DNA from: CAVQGZ01 sp963714455
GTDB lineage: Bacteria > Actinomycetota > Actinomycetes > Jiangellales > Jiangellaceae
Reading direction: 5' to 3'
Assembly (NCBI GenBank): GCA_963714455.1
Contig: CAVQON010000017.1
Span: 1-64,000 of the forward strand
Length of the DNA: 64,000 nt
A program made the position numbers and the translations under genes. The notes beneath the pieces are model-generated. The model was not told where the DNA came from. It was given only the letters and a program-made list of their open reading frames with translations, and did not search any database. Below, piece after piece: positions 50,648 through 59,186 of the stretch; within the stretch, counting starts at the first letter, position 1; each line of letters begins with the position of its first letter.

Positions 50648-50956
50648 CTAGCTCGCGACCGGCACCAGCGCGGGGACGACGTGCTCGCCGGCGTAGATCG
50701 CCTCGCGCTCGTCCTCGGTCAGCCCACCCCAGACGCCGTACGGCTCGCGCACGAGCAGCGCGTGCTCGCGACACTGCTGCAGAACAGGGCAGCTCGCGCA
50801 CACCGCCTTGGCGGCGGCGTCGCGGGCGGCCTTGCGCGGGCCGCGCTCACCCTCGGGGTGGAAGAACAGGTCGGGGTCGGCCGAGCGGCACGCCCCGTCG
50901 TACTGCCACTCCCAGATGTCGGCGATCGGTCCGGGAAGGCGCGATATGTCAGCCAT
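50648..50956 (-). CDS. whiB3: WhiB-family iron-sulfur regulator, WhiD/WhiB3 type
   Basis: Wbl protein that binds a [4Fe-4S] cluster and, in studied members, the housekeeping sigma factor. The ATG at 50956 is chosen because GAGGAG lies six bases upstream; an earlier TTG (50974) and ATG (50962) have no usable site. The 102-residue product has cluster ligands C23, C53, C56 and C62, then the G-[IV]-W-G-G turn in EPYGVWGGLTEDER. LPGPIADIWEWQ resembles M. tuberculosis WhiB3, whose gene also lies beside groESL and guaB; the subtype is inferred from this. Confidence 0.92.
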   Translation of the reverse strand: MADISRLPGPIADIWEWQYDGACRSADPDLFFHPEGERGPRKAARDAAAKAVCASCPVLQQCREHALLVREPYGVWGGLTEDEREAIYAGEHVVPALVPVAS

Positions 50957-51031
50957 GGTCATCTCCTCGATCAAGGGAAGGCGTTCTCTTGTCTTGTTGT
51001 TCCCGATCGAGGTGCCGACCGGATGCAGGTA

Positions 51032-51060
51032 ACTCTAGAAACGATTCAGAAGCGTTGCAA
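51032..51060 (-). promoter_or_regulatory. whiB promoter, TTGCAA-N17-TAGAGT
   Basis: On the minus strand TTGCAA (51060-51055) and TAGAGT (51037-51032) are 17 bases apart, giving a leader of about 70 nt. Imperfect repeats of ACGATTCA flank the -35 box. Confidence 0.6.
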
Positions 51061-51080
51061 GACCCTGAATGAATCGTTTA

Positions 51081-51093
51081 CGTAACGGTTACG
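51081..51093. promoter_or_regulatory. Inverted repeat CGTAAC-G-GTTACG between whiB and the MerR gene
   Basis: A perfect 6+1+6 inverted repeat about 20 bases upstream of the whiB -35 box and 80 bases before the divergent regulator. It may be an operator, for example for that regulator; no binding evidence is available. Confidence 0.45.
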
Positions 51094-51172
51094 TTCGGGC
51101 AGCCGTCAGGAAGTCTGCGCAGGTCAGGCGCGTCGAGATGCGGGGAGCCCGAATCGGTTCCACAATCGCTTC

Positions 51173-52138
51173 ATGTCAGTGATCGAGTCGCACGTCGTCC
51201 AGTCACGCGAGGCGACGCTCACTGTTGCCACGGTCGCCCGCCGTCTGGGCATCTCCCCGACCACGCTTCGCACGTGGGACCGTCGTCACGGACTCGGCCC
51301 GTCCGAGCACGAGGCCGGCACCCACCGCCGCTACTCCTTGACCGACCTGGCCCGCCTGGAGCTCATGCGTCGGCTGACCCTGGAAGGGGTGTCGGCGGGC
51401 GAGGCCGCACGTGTCGCCCTCGCCACCGACGACATGGAGCTGCCGCGCGTCAGCCTCGACTCCGTTACCGATGTGGGCAGCCTGCGGCGAACGGTCGTGC
51501 CCATGGCGCGGGCCGAGGACAAGGTGCGTGGCCTGGTCAAGGCGGCGGACGCGCTCGACTCGCACGCGGTGAGCACGATCATCCGCGAGTCGCTGGAGCG
51601 CCGCGGCGTGATCGCGTCCTGGGACAGCCTCATCGTCCCGGCGCTGGTCACGGTCGGGCAGCGGTGGGCCAAGACTGGCCAAGGCGTGGACTCCGAGCAC
51701 CTCGTCTCCGAGTGCGTGCTCGGCGTGCTACGCCACCACGTGCAGCGGTTCACCGCCAACCCGGTCAACACCAGGCCGATCCTGCTGGCCTGCGCGGAGG
51801 AGGAGCAGCACTCCCTGCCCCTGCACGCCGTGTCGGCGGCGCTGGCCGAACGCCACGTCGCGACCAGGGTGCTGGGTGCCCGCGTGCCGGTGGACGCGCT
51901 GGGCTCGGCGATCCGGCGCGCGGGGCCGGCCGGTGTGTTCGTCTGGGCGCAGCGCCCGCACACCGCCGACCCTCGACAGCTCGCGACGCTCCCCGAGATC
52001 CGTCCAGCCCCGGTGATCGCTGTCGGCGGTCCCGGATGGCCGCCGCACCCCGAGCGTTGGGCGCCGCGCCAGCGCATCGTCGCCGTGCACGACCTCTCCG
52101 AGGCCGTCTCCCTGATGGCCCGTTCGGTCGGCGCCTGA
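51173..52138 (+). CDS. MerR-family regulator with a cobalamin-binding-like domain
   Basis: 321 residues. N-terminal MerR helix-turn-helix (about 16-75: TVATVARRLGISPTTLRTWD, HRRYSLTDLARLELM). The middle helical domain contains W165-x9-E175-H176 (WAKTGQGVDSEH), the W-x9-EH motif of CarH/LitR photoreceptors, and the C-terminal Rossmann-like domain has LLACAEEEQHSLPL, with E-x-H as in B12-binding MerR proteins, though the usual Gly after LxL is Pro. This suggests possible adenosylcobalamin binding. It is divergent from whiB and 33 bases ahead of guaB. Targets are unknown. Confidence 0.8.
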   Translation: MSVIESHVVQSREATLTVATVARRLGISPTTLRTWDRRHGLGPSEHEAGTHRRYSLTDLARLELMRRLTLEGVSAGEAARVALATDDMELPRVSLDSVTDVGSLRRTVVPMARAEDKVRGLVKAADALDSHAVSTIIRESLERRGVIASWDSLIVPALVTVGQRWAKTGQGVDSEHLVSECVLGVLRHHVQRFTANPVNTRPILLACAEEEQHSLPLHAVSAALAERHVATRVLGARVPVDALGSAIRRAGPAGVFVWAQRPHTADPRQLATLPEIRPAPVIAVGGPGWPPHPERWAPRQRIVAVHDLSEAVSLMARSVGA

Positions 52139-52162
52139 GCCGTTGCTGAGGCGGTCTAGCAT
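52134..52162 (+). promoter_or_regulatory. Possible guaB promoter with -10 TAGCAT
   Basis: TAGCAT (52157-52162) lies nine bases before the guaB ATG, so the transcript would have almost no leader. The -35 region (CTGAGC, 52135-52140) is weak. Confidence 0.4.
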
Positions 52163-52171
52163 GGCCGCGTC

Positions 52172-53683
52172 ATGACGCTGCTTGATCCGCCCACCGGTCT
52201 CACGTACGACGACGTCCTGCTGCTGCCCGGGGCCAGCGACGTCATCCCCAGCCAGGTCGACACCGCAAGCCGGGTGTCGCGCCGCATCACCGTGTCCATC
52301 CCACTGCTGTCATCGGCCATGGACACCGTGACCGAGGCGCGCATGGCGATCGCCATGGCCCGTCAGGGCGGCATCGGCGTGCTGCACCGCAACCTGCCTC
52401 TGGAGGACCAAGCCGCCCAGGTCGACCTGGTCAAGCGGTCCGAGGCCGGCATGGTGAGCGACCCGGTCACGGTGCGTCCGGACACGACGATCGACGAGGT
52501 CGACGAGATCTGCGGCCGGTTCCGCATCTCCGGCACCCCGGTCGTGGACGACGACGGCATGCTCGTGGGCATCATCACCAATCGCGACATCCGGTTCGAG
52601 ACCGACCGCAACCGGATGGTCGGTTCCGTCATGACGCCGATGCCTCTGGTGACCGGCCCCGAGGGCATTGCCCCCGACGACGCCATGACGCTCCTGCGCC
52701 AGCACAAGGTCGAGAAGCTGCCGCTGGTGGACGCGGCCGGGCGGCTCACCGGGTTGTTCACGCTCAAGGACTTCGTCAAGCGCGAGGCGTTCCCGTTGGC
52801 GACCAAGGACGAGCGCGGACGCCTTCGCGTCGGCGCCGCCGTCGGGGTGGGGGCCGATGCCCACGAACGTGCCCTGGCTCTCGCCGCCGCCGGAGCCGAC
52901 CTGCTGGTGGTCGACACCGCGCACGGACACTCCCGGTCGGTGCTGGAGATGGTCGCCACGCTCAAGGCCGACCTGCCCGACGTCGACGTCGTCGGCGGCA
53001 ACGTCGCGACGTACGAAGGCGCGCAGGCGCTCGTGGACGCGGGCGCCGACGGCATCAAGGTCGGGGTCGGCCCCGGCTCCATCTGCACCACCCGGGTGGT
53101 GGCCGGGGTCGGCGTCCCCCAGGTGACCGCGATCTACGAGGCGGCGCGGGCCGCTCGTCCGGCCGGTGTCCCGGTGATCGGTGACGGCGGGCTCCAGTAC
53201 TCCGGGGACGTCGCCAAGGCGATCGTCGCCGGCGCCGACACCGTGATGCTCGGCTCGCTGCTGGCCGGTTGTGCCGAGAGTCCCGGCGACCTGGTGTTCA
53301 TCAGCGGCAAGCAGTACAAGACCTACCGCGGCATGGGGTCGCTCGGCGCGATGCGCTCGCGTGGTGCCGCAGGCTCGGCCGACAGCGCCTCCTACGCCAA
53401 GTCCTACTCGCGCGACCGCTACTTCCAGGACGACGTGCTCAGTGAGGACAAGCTGGTGCCCGAGGGCGTCGAGGGTCAGGTGCCCTACCGTGGCCCGCTG
53501 TCGGCCGTCGCCCACCAGCTCGTCGGTGGCCTGCGTGCGGCGATGGGCTACGTCGGCGCACCGACGGTTCCCGAGCTTCAGCAGCGCGGACGCTTCGTGC
53601 GCATCACCGCGGCCGGTCTGCAGGAGAGCCACCCGCACGACGTCCAGATGACCACCGAGGCACCCAACTACAGCCCGCGATAG
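52172..53683 (+). CDS. guaB: IMP dehydrogenase
   Basis: Oxidises IMP to XMP in guanine nucleotide synthesis. The 503-residue product starts MTLLDPPTGLTYDDVLLLPG; two CBS domains interrupt the barrel at about 95-215; the catalytic Cys is C305 in GVGPGSICTTRVVAGVGVPQ; the flap has YRGMGSLGAM. Normal length. guaB3 follows nine bases later. Confidence 0.97.
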   Translation: MTLLDPPTGLTYDDVLLLPGASDVIPSQVDTASRVSRRITVSIPLLSSAMDTVTEARMAIAMARQGGIGVLHRNLPLEDQAAQVDLVKRSEAGMVSDPVTVRPDTTIDEVDEICGRFRISGTPVVDDDGMLVGIITNRDIRFETDRNRMVGSVMTPMPLVTGPEGIAPDDAMTLLRQHKVEKLPLVDAAGRLTGLFTLKDFVKREAFPLATKDERGRLRVGAAVGVGADAHERALALAAAGADLLVVDTAHGHSRSVLEMVATLKADLPDVDVVGGNVATYEGAQALVDAGADGIKVGVGPGSICTTRVVAGVGVPQVTAIYEAARAARPAGVPVIGDGGLQYSGDVAKAIVAGADTVMLGSLLAGCAESPGDLVFISGKQYKTYRGMGSLGAMRSRGAAGSADSASYAKSYSRDRYFQDDVLSEDKLVPEGVEGQVPYRGPLSAVAHQLVGGLRAAMGYVGAPTVPELQQRGRFVRITAAGLQESHPHDVQMTTEAPNYSPR

Positions 53684-53692
53684 GGGAGAGCC

Positions 53693-54802
53693 GTGGCAGA
53701 GGTCGAGATCGGCCGAGGTAAGCGAGGCCGGCAGGGCTGGCAGCTCGACGACGTCGGTATCGTCCCGAGCCGGCGCACCCGAGACCCCGAAGAGGTCTCC
53801 ACGGCCTGGCAGATCGACGCCTACCGGTTCGACACCCCGATCATGGCGGCGCCGATGGACTCGGTCGTCTCGCCGGCGACCGCAGTCGAGATCGGACGCC
53901 TCGGCGGTCTGCCGGTTCTCGACCTCGAGGGGCTCTGGACGCGCTACGACGACCCCGAGCCGCTGCTGGCCGAGATCGCCGAGCTGGACGGCGCACAGGC
54001 CACCGCCCGGCTGCAGGAGGTGTACTCCGCGCCCATCCGTGACGACCTGATCGCTGCGCGCGTCGACCAGCTGCGCACCGAGGGCATCACCGTCGCCGCC
54101 GCGCTGTCGCCGCCGCGGGTGCTGGCGTTGCACAAGGCGGTGCTGGCCGCCGGGGTCGACATGCTCGTCATCCGGGGCACGACGGTGTCGGCCGAGCACG
54201 TCTCGGGTCAGACCGAGCCGCTGAACCTCAAGCAGTTCATCTACGAGCTCGACGTGCCGGTGATCGTCGGCGGGTGCGCCACCTACCAAGCCGCGCTGCA
54301 CCTGATGCGCACCGGCGCCGCCGGGGTGCTGGTCGGCTTCGGCGGGGGAGCGGGCGGGACCACCCGGTCGGTGCTCGGCGTCTCGGTGGCGATGGCCAGT
54401 GCCGTCGCCGACGTCGCGGCGGCACGACGTGACTACCTCGACGAGTCCGGCGGACGCTACGTCCACGTCATCGCAGACGGGTCCATCGGCAGGTCCGGCG
54501 ACATCCCGAAGGCCATAGCGTGTGGGGCGGACGCGGTGATGATCGGCTCTCCGCTCGCTCGAGCGCTCGAGGCCCCGGGGCGGGGCTGGCACTGGGGGGC
54601 GGAGGCCTGGCACACCGAGCTTCCCCGCGGCGAGCGGGTGTGGGTCGGTGCGTCCGGGACGCTGGAGCAGATCATGCGCGGTCCGTCGAGTGCGGCCGAC
54701 GGGTCGATGAACCTGGTCGGGGCGCTGCGGCGAGCCATGGCGACCACCGGGTTCACCGAGGTGAAGGACTTTCAGAGGGTAGAGGTGACTGTTCATGGCT
54801 GA
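53693..54802 (+). CDS. guaB3: GuaB3-family IMP dehydrogenase-related protein
   Basis: 369 residues from GTG 53693 (GGGGAGAG upstream). It has the IMPDH barrel without CBS domains: RKRGRQGWQLDDVGIVPSR-like start, MAAPMDSVVSPATAVEIGRL, and IADGSIGRSGDIPKAIACGA. At the loop where GuaB has GPGSICTTR this protein has GFGGGAGGTTRSV, with no aligned Cys. The family is conserved beside guaB in actinobacteria; its reaction here is not established. Overlaps the next gene by eight bases. Confidence 0.92.
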   Translation: MAEVEIGRGKRGRQGWQLDDVGIVPSRRTRDPEEVSTAWQIDAYRFDTPIMAAPMDSVVSPATAVEIGRLGGLPVLDLEGLWTRYDDPEPLLAEIAELDGAQATARLQEVYSAPIRDDLIAARVDQLRTEGITVAAALSPPRVLALHKAVLAAGVDMLVIRGTTVSAEHVSGQTEPLNLKQFIYELDVPVIVGGCATYQAALHLMRTGAAGVLVGFGGGAGGTTRSVLGVSVAMASAVADVAAARRDYLDESGGRYVHVIADGSIGRSGDIPKAIACGADAVMIGSPLARALEAPGRGWHWGAEAWHTELPRGERVWVGASGTLEQIMRGPSSAADGSMNLVGALRRAMATTGFTEVKDFQRVEVTVHG

Positions 54803-56489
54803 CTGGGACGTCGTCGTCGTCGGCAGTGGGTTCGGTGGGTCGGTGGCGGCGCTGCGTGCCGTCGAGAAGGGCTACCGGGTACTCGTTGTCGAGGCCGGCA
54901 AGCGGTGGCGCGACGAGGACTTCCCCAAGACCAACTGGAACGCCCGCAATTACCTGTGGGCCCCGGCGCTGGGTGCCTACGGGCTGCAACGCATCGACAT
55001 CCTCAAGCACGTCATGGTGCTGTCCGGCGCCGGCGTCGGCGGCGGGTCGCTGGTCTACGCGAACACGCTGTACCGACCCCTGGATGCCTTCTACAACGAC
55101 GCTCAGTGGCGTCACATCGCCGACTGGAAGGCCGAGCTCGCTCCCTACTACGACCAGGCGACGCGGATGCTCGGTGTGGTCGAGAACCCCGAGATGACCC
55201 CCGCCGACGAGGCCTTCAAGGCGGTCGCCGAGAAGATGGGTGTCGGCGACACCTTCCGGCGGACCCCCGTGGGTGTGCTGTTCGGCGCCCACTCTGGGGC
55301 GACGGTGAGCGACCCCTTCTTCGGCGGGGCCGGACCCGCTCGCACAACGTGCACCTCCTGCGGCGGGTGCATGACCGGCTGCCGGGTCGGGGCCAAGAAC
55401 ACCCTGGTCAAGAACTACCTGCACCTCGCCGAGAATGCCGGGGCTCGCATCGCCGCCATGACGACAGTCAGCACTGTGCGCCCCCTGGCGGGGGGTGGCT
55501 ATGCGCTCGATGTGCGACGCACCGGTGGTAGCGGTCCTGGCGCCACGAAGACGATAACGGCAGACCAGGTCGTGCTCGCCGCAGGTGCGCTGGGCACGCA
55601 GCGCCTCATGTTGAGGATGAAGGGCGAGGGCCATCTCCCCGCCCTGTCGGACCGTCTCGGACACTTGTTCCGGACGAATAGCGAGGCGCTTCTCGGGGTG
55701 GAGACGTTCGACTACTCGACCGACCACAGCCGGGGTGTGGCGATCACCTCGTCGTTCCATCCCGACCACGAGACCCACGTCGAGCCTACTCGGTTCGGCA
55801 AGGGTGCGAACGCCATGCTGCTGCTGTCGACGTTGCTGGTCGAGGGCAACCTTCCCGGAGAGGACGGCCCCCCGCGCTGGCGACGCTTCTTGAGCGAGTT
55901 GGCACGAGACCCCTCGGAGATCGTCCTCACTCCGTGGGTGCACCGGTACTCCGAGCGAGGTTTCGTCATCCTGGTGATGCAGTCGCGCGACAACTCCTTG
56001 ACGGTGTCGCTCGACCGGGGCCTGACGGGCAGAGCCAAGCTGGTCACGTCGGAAGGGCACGGAGAGTCCAACCCGTCGTGGATCCCCCAAGGCCACGACG
56101 TCGCTCGTCGAGTCGCCGAGGCTGTCGGGGGACGTCCCCGCGGGTCGTGGCCCGAGATCGCCGACATCCCGATGACAGCGCACATCCTTGGCGGCGCGGC
56201 CATCGGCGACTCCATCCAGACCGGAGTCATCGACCCCTGGCACCGGGTGTACGGATACCCCGGGCTCCACGTCACGGACGGGGCGGCCGTGTCGGCGAAC
56301 TTGGGCGTCAACCCGTCACTCACGATCACCGCGCAGGCGGAGCGGGCGATGTCGTTCTGGCCGAACAAGGGTCAGGACGACCCGCGGCCGGTCGTCGGGG
56401 CGGACTACAAGCGAGTCGCGCCGATCGAGCCGAAGAGCCCGGTCGTGCCCGCGGACGCCCCCGGGGCGCTGCGCCTGCCCGTCGGCTGA
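54795..56489 (+). CDS. choD: GMC-family oxidoreductase, cholesterol oxidase-like
   Basis: Flavin enzyme of 564 residues. The FAD-binding motif is VVVGSGFGGSVAALRAVEKG at the N-terminus, with GAGVGGGSLVYANTLYRP and the C-terminal SANLGVNPSLTITAQAERA. A ferredoxin-like C-x2-C-x2-C-x3-C (C186, C189, C192, C196; CTSCGGCMTGC) lies in the middle. No signal peptide. The order guaB-guaB3-GMC matches the M. tuberculosis guaB2-guaB3-choD region, so orthology is likely; sterol substrate is not shown by sequence. Confidence 0.85.
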   Translation: MADWDVVVVGSGFGGSVAALRAVEKGYRVLVVEAGKRWRDEDFPKTNWNARNYLWAPALGAYGLQRIDILKHVMVLSGAGVGGGSLVYANTLYRPLDAFYNDAQWRHIADWKAELAPYYDQATRMLGVVENPEMTPADEAFKAVAEKMGVGDTFRRTPVGVLFGAHSGATVSDPFFGGAGPARTTCTSCGGCMTGCRVGAKNTLVKNYLHLAENAGARIAAMTTVSTVRPLAGGGYALDVRRTGGSGPGATKTITADQVVLAAGALGTQRLMLRMKGEGHLPALSDRLGHLFRTNSEALLGVETFDYSTDHSRGVAITSSFHPDHETHVEPTRFGKGANAMLLLSTLLVEGNLPGEDGPPRWRRFLSELARDPSEIVLTPWVHRYSERGFVILVMQSRDNSLTVSLDRGLTGRAKLVTSEGHGESNPSWIPQGHDVARRVAEAVGGRPRGSWPEIADIPMTAHILGGAAIGDSIQTGVIDPWHRVYGYPGLHVTDGAAVSANLGVNPSLTITAQAERAMSFWPNKGQDDPRPVVGADYKRVAPIEPKSPVVPADAPGALRLPVG

Positions 56490-56497
56490 CCGGGCCG

Positions 56498-56538
56498 GTC
56501 CGCGATGGGAGCGGGATCGCGGCGCTCCCATCGCCGGA
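56498..56538. terminator. Bidirectional terminator between the GMC oxidase and glcF
   Basis: CGATGGGAGCG (56503-56513) pairs perfectly with 56523-56533 around a nine-base loop, with flanking bases extending the stem through a bulge. It lies in the 76-base convergent gap. Confidence 0.75.
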
Positions 56539-56565
56539 CGGGGCCTCAGCGGCGGGCGGCGGCCC

Positions 56566-57741
56566 TCATCTCGGCAGCGCCATGGCCATCAGCTCGGCCA
56601 GGTGCAGCACCGTCACCGACGACTTGCGCTTGCGCAGGCCCCCGATCAGCTGGCGCTGGCAGATCGGGTTGACCGCCACGACGTGGTCGACGCCGAGCGC
56701 CTCGATCTCGTCCAGCTTGGGAGCCAGCACGGCAGCACTGTCTTTCGGGCGCACCACCGAGTAGGTGCCGGCGGCACCGCAGCACGAGCCGGCCGAGGGC
56801 AGCTCGACCACGTCGGCGACCATGCCGGCCACCTCGCGTGCCTCACGATGCGTGCCGAGCCCGTTGCGCAGGTGACAGGAGTCCTGGACGGTGACCCGCA
56901 GAGGTCGGCCGTCCTTGGTCAGCGGTCGCAGCAGCGACGCAGTCGAGGTCGGGTCGTCGACCCACGCGCTGGTCAGATACTCGCTCAGCTCGACCACCCG
57001 GTCGCGGCCGAGCTCGTGGGCGAGGTGCGTGGCGCAGCCGCCGGCCGTGGTCAGGATGGTGCGCGGAAGAGCCTCGGCGAGCTCGTGGGCCATCTGCCTG
57101 CCGCCCGTGCTGTCACCGTTGTGCGAGTGCAGCGCACCGCAGCAGCCCTGCCCGGACGGGATCTCGATGCCCGGCAGCAGCCGCGCTACCGCCTTGGAGA
57201 CGCCGGGGAACAGCGAGCGCTCGAAGCAGCCAAGCATGAGCTGCATCGAGTCCTGCGGCGGGGCGCTGGCTGCGGCCGGCCACGACCCCTCCGGTTCCGG
57301 CGCGCGCCCCGGGCCGGTGGTGCGGGCGTGGCGGCGCACCGTCCCCGCGATGCTGAGCGGCAGGGCGTTGCGAACCCCGAGCCGTAGCCCGGCGACCAGG
57401 ACGGGGCCGCGGCGGCCCCGCCACTGGTGGTCGCGCCACTGCTCGAGCAGCTCGCCGTACTTGACCCCGGCCGGGCAGACCGTCTCGCAGGCCCGGCAGC
57501 CCAGGCAGTAGGACGACTGCTCCAGCAGCGTCGGGTCGTCCTCGTCGAGGCGGCCGGTCTCCAGCGCCCGCATCAACGTGATGCGCCCGCGGGGGGACGA
57601 ACGCTCGTCTCCGGTGATCTTGTACGTCGGACACACCGGCAGGCAGAAGCCGCACGAGATGCAGGTGGAGAGCAGGTCGGGGTCGAAGATGCCCCGCGTC
57701 GTCGCCCCTGAGGCTCCGGTGGGCAACGCCGGCGCGCTCAC
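56566..57741 (-). CDS. glcF: (Fe-S)-binding subunit of a glycolate/D-lactate oxidase, GlcF-like
   Basis: 391 residues from a GTG (57741) that overlaps the glcD stop. Two [4Fe-4S] motifs: C27-x2-C30-x2-C33-x3-C37P (CISCGFCLPVCP) and C79-x2-C82-x2-C85-x3-C89P (CLGCRACETVCP). Two CCG-type domains follow, with GQGCCGALHSHNGD and GSCCGAAGTYSVV. It passes electrons from the GlcD flavoprotein to the quinone pool. Co-transcribed with glcD. Confidence 0.93.
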   Translation of the reverse strand: MSAPALPTGASGATTRGIFDPDLLSTCISCGFCLPVCPTYKITGDERSSPRGRITLMRALETGRLDEDDPTLLEQSSYCLGCRACETVCPAGVKYGELLEQWRDHQWRGRRGPVLVAGLRLGVRNALPLSIAGTVRRHARTTGPGRAPEPEGSWPAAASAPPQDSMQLMLGCFERSLFPGVSKAVARLLPGIEIPSGQGCCGALHSHNGDSTGGRQMAHELAEALPRTILTTAGGCATHLAHELGRDRVVELSEYLTSAWVDDPTSTASLLRPLTKDGRPLRVTVQDSCHLRNGLGTHREAREVAGMVADVVELPSAGSCCGAAGTYSVVRPKDSAAVLAPKLDEIEALGVDHVVAVNPICQRQLIGGLRKRKSSVTVLHLAELMAMALPR

Positions 57742-59186
57742 GAGCCCAGCTTTCCGGGATTGAGGATGCCCGCGGGGTCGAATGCCGTCTTGATGCGGCG
57801 CAGCAGGTCGACCTGGTCGTCGCCGAGGCGACGGCCGAGCCAGGCCCGCTTGGCCGCACCCACCCCGTGCTCGCCGGTGATCGTGCCACCGAGGTCGAGC
57901 GCCGCCGCGAACACGTCGTCGAAAGCGGCGTGCGCCGCGGCGGTGACGCCGTCCTCGGCGGGGTCGAACACGATCGTCGGATGCAGGTTTCCGTCGCCGG
58001 CGTGCCCGAACGTCGCGCACACCACGCCATGGCGCTCCGCGATGGCCTCGATGCGCTCGACCATCTCCGGCAGCCGCGGTCGCGGCACCGTGGCGTCCTC
58101 GAGCATGGTCACCGGACCGAGCCGAGCCAGGGCCGGCAACGAGCAGCGACGCGCATACAGCAAAGCGTCAGCCTCGGCGACGTCGCGGGCGAGCGTGACG
58201 TCGCGGGCCCGGTTGGCCGAGCAGGTGTCGGCCATGCGACCCAGCGACGCCGCTGCCGTGTCTTCCCCACCGTCGTCGCCGAAGAGCAGCAGCGCCCCGG
58301 CGTCACGGTCGAGGCCGAGGGCGGCGAAGTCGTCGACCGCGGCGATGCAGCGCTGGTCGAGAAACTCCAGCGTCGCGGGCAGCACGCCGTCGGCGATGAT
58401 TGCTGCGACCGCCGTCGAGGCGTCGGCCAGGGAGTCGAAGTAGGCGACCCCCGTCCGTGACGTTGCCGGCATGGGCACCAGGGCCACCGTGACCTCGGTG
58501 ATGACGCCCAAGGTGCCCTCCGAGCCGGTGAGCAGGCGGGTGAGGTCGTACCCGGCGACGTCCTTCCACAGCCGTCCACCGGTGCGGATGATCTCGCCCG
58601 TCGGCAGCACCACCTCGAGCCCCAGCACGTAGTTGCGGGTCACGCCGTACTTGAGCCCGCGCAGGCCGCCGGCGCACATGGCCACGTTGCCGCCGACGGT
58701 CGAGACCGTGCGGCTGCCCGGGTCGGGCGCGTAGAGCAGGCCCTGGGCTGATGCGGCCACGTCGAGCTCGGCGGTGGTGACACCGGGCTCCACGACGGCG
58801 AGCAGCTCGTTCGGGGCCACCTCCCGGATGCGGCGCATCCGGGTCAGGGCAAGCACGATGCCGCCGTGCTCGGCCAAGGTGGCACCGGACAGGTTCGACC
58901 CGGCGCCGCGTGGGATGACCGGGACGCGCCGCGCGGTCGCCAGCTTCAGCACCGCGGCCACCTGTTCGGTGGTCTCCGGCAGCACCACGCAGTCGGGTGT
59001 CGCCTGCATCAGGGGAGTGGCGTCGCGGCTGTAGGGCTCGACGTCGCCGTCGGTGGACAGTACGTACTGCTCGCCGACGATGCCGCGCAGCTCGGCGAGC
59101 ACCGTCTCATCCACCGGTCCGTAGGTCCGGCCTGCCGATGGTTCGGCCGGCGTGCCGACGGTCGCGGCGGTCACGGGAGCATCCAT
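57738..59186 (-). CDS. glcD: FAD-linked glycolate/D-lactate oxidase subunit, GlcD-like
   Basis: 482 residues from ATG 59186. The FAD-binding PCMH-type domain has VPVIPRGAGSNLSGATLAEH, DPGSRTVSTVGGNVAMCAGG, TGGRLWKDVAGYDLTRLLTG and SEGTLGVITEV. The C-terminal oxidase domain has FGHAGDGNLHP and GEHGVGAAKRAWL. It oxidises a 2-hydroxy acid; D-lactate or glycolate is suggested by the family, and the lactate permease transcribed from the same divergent region favours lactate. Confidence 0.93.
   Translation of the reverse strand: MDAPVTAATVGTPAEPSAGRTYGPVDETVLAELRGIVGEQYVLSTDGDVEPYSRDATPLMQATPDCVVLPETTEQVAAVLKLATARRVPVIPRGAGSNLSGATLAEHGGIVLALTRMRRIREVAPNELLAVVEPGVTTAELDVAASAQGLLYAPDPGSRTVSTVGGNVAMCAGGLRGLKYGVTRNYVLGLEVVLPTGEIIRTGGRLWKDVAGYDLTRLLTGSEGTLGVITEVTVALVPMPATSRTGVAYFDSLADASTAVAAIIADGVLPATLEFLDQRCIAAVDDFAALGLDRDAGALLLFGDDGGEDTAAASLGRMADTCSANRARDVTLARDVAEADALLYARRCSLPALARLGPVTMLEDATVPRPRLPEMVERIEAIAERHGVVCATFGHAGDGNLHPTIVFDPAEDGVTAAAHAAFDDVFAAALDLGGTITGEHGVGAAKRAWLGRRLGDDQVDLLRRIKTAFDPAGILNPGKLGS

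Noticed and set aside
50528..51085. Open frame on the plus strand across whiB
   Set aside because: It is the complement of the well-supported whiB gene and the terminator; no family resemblance.
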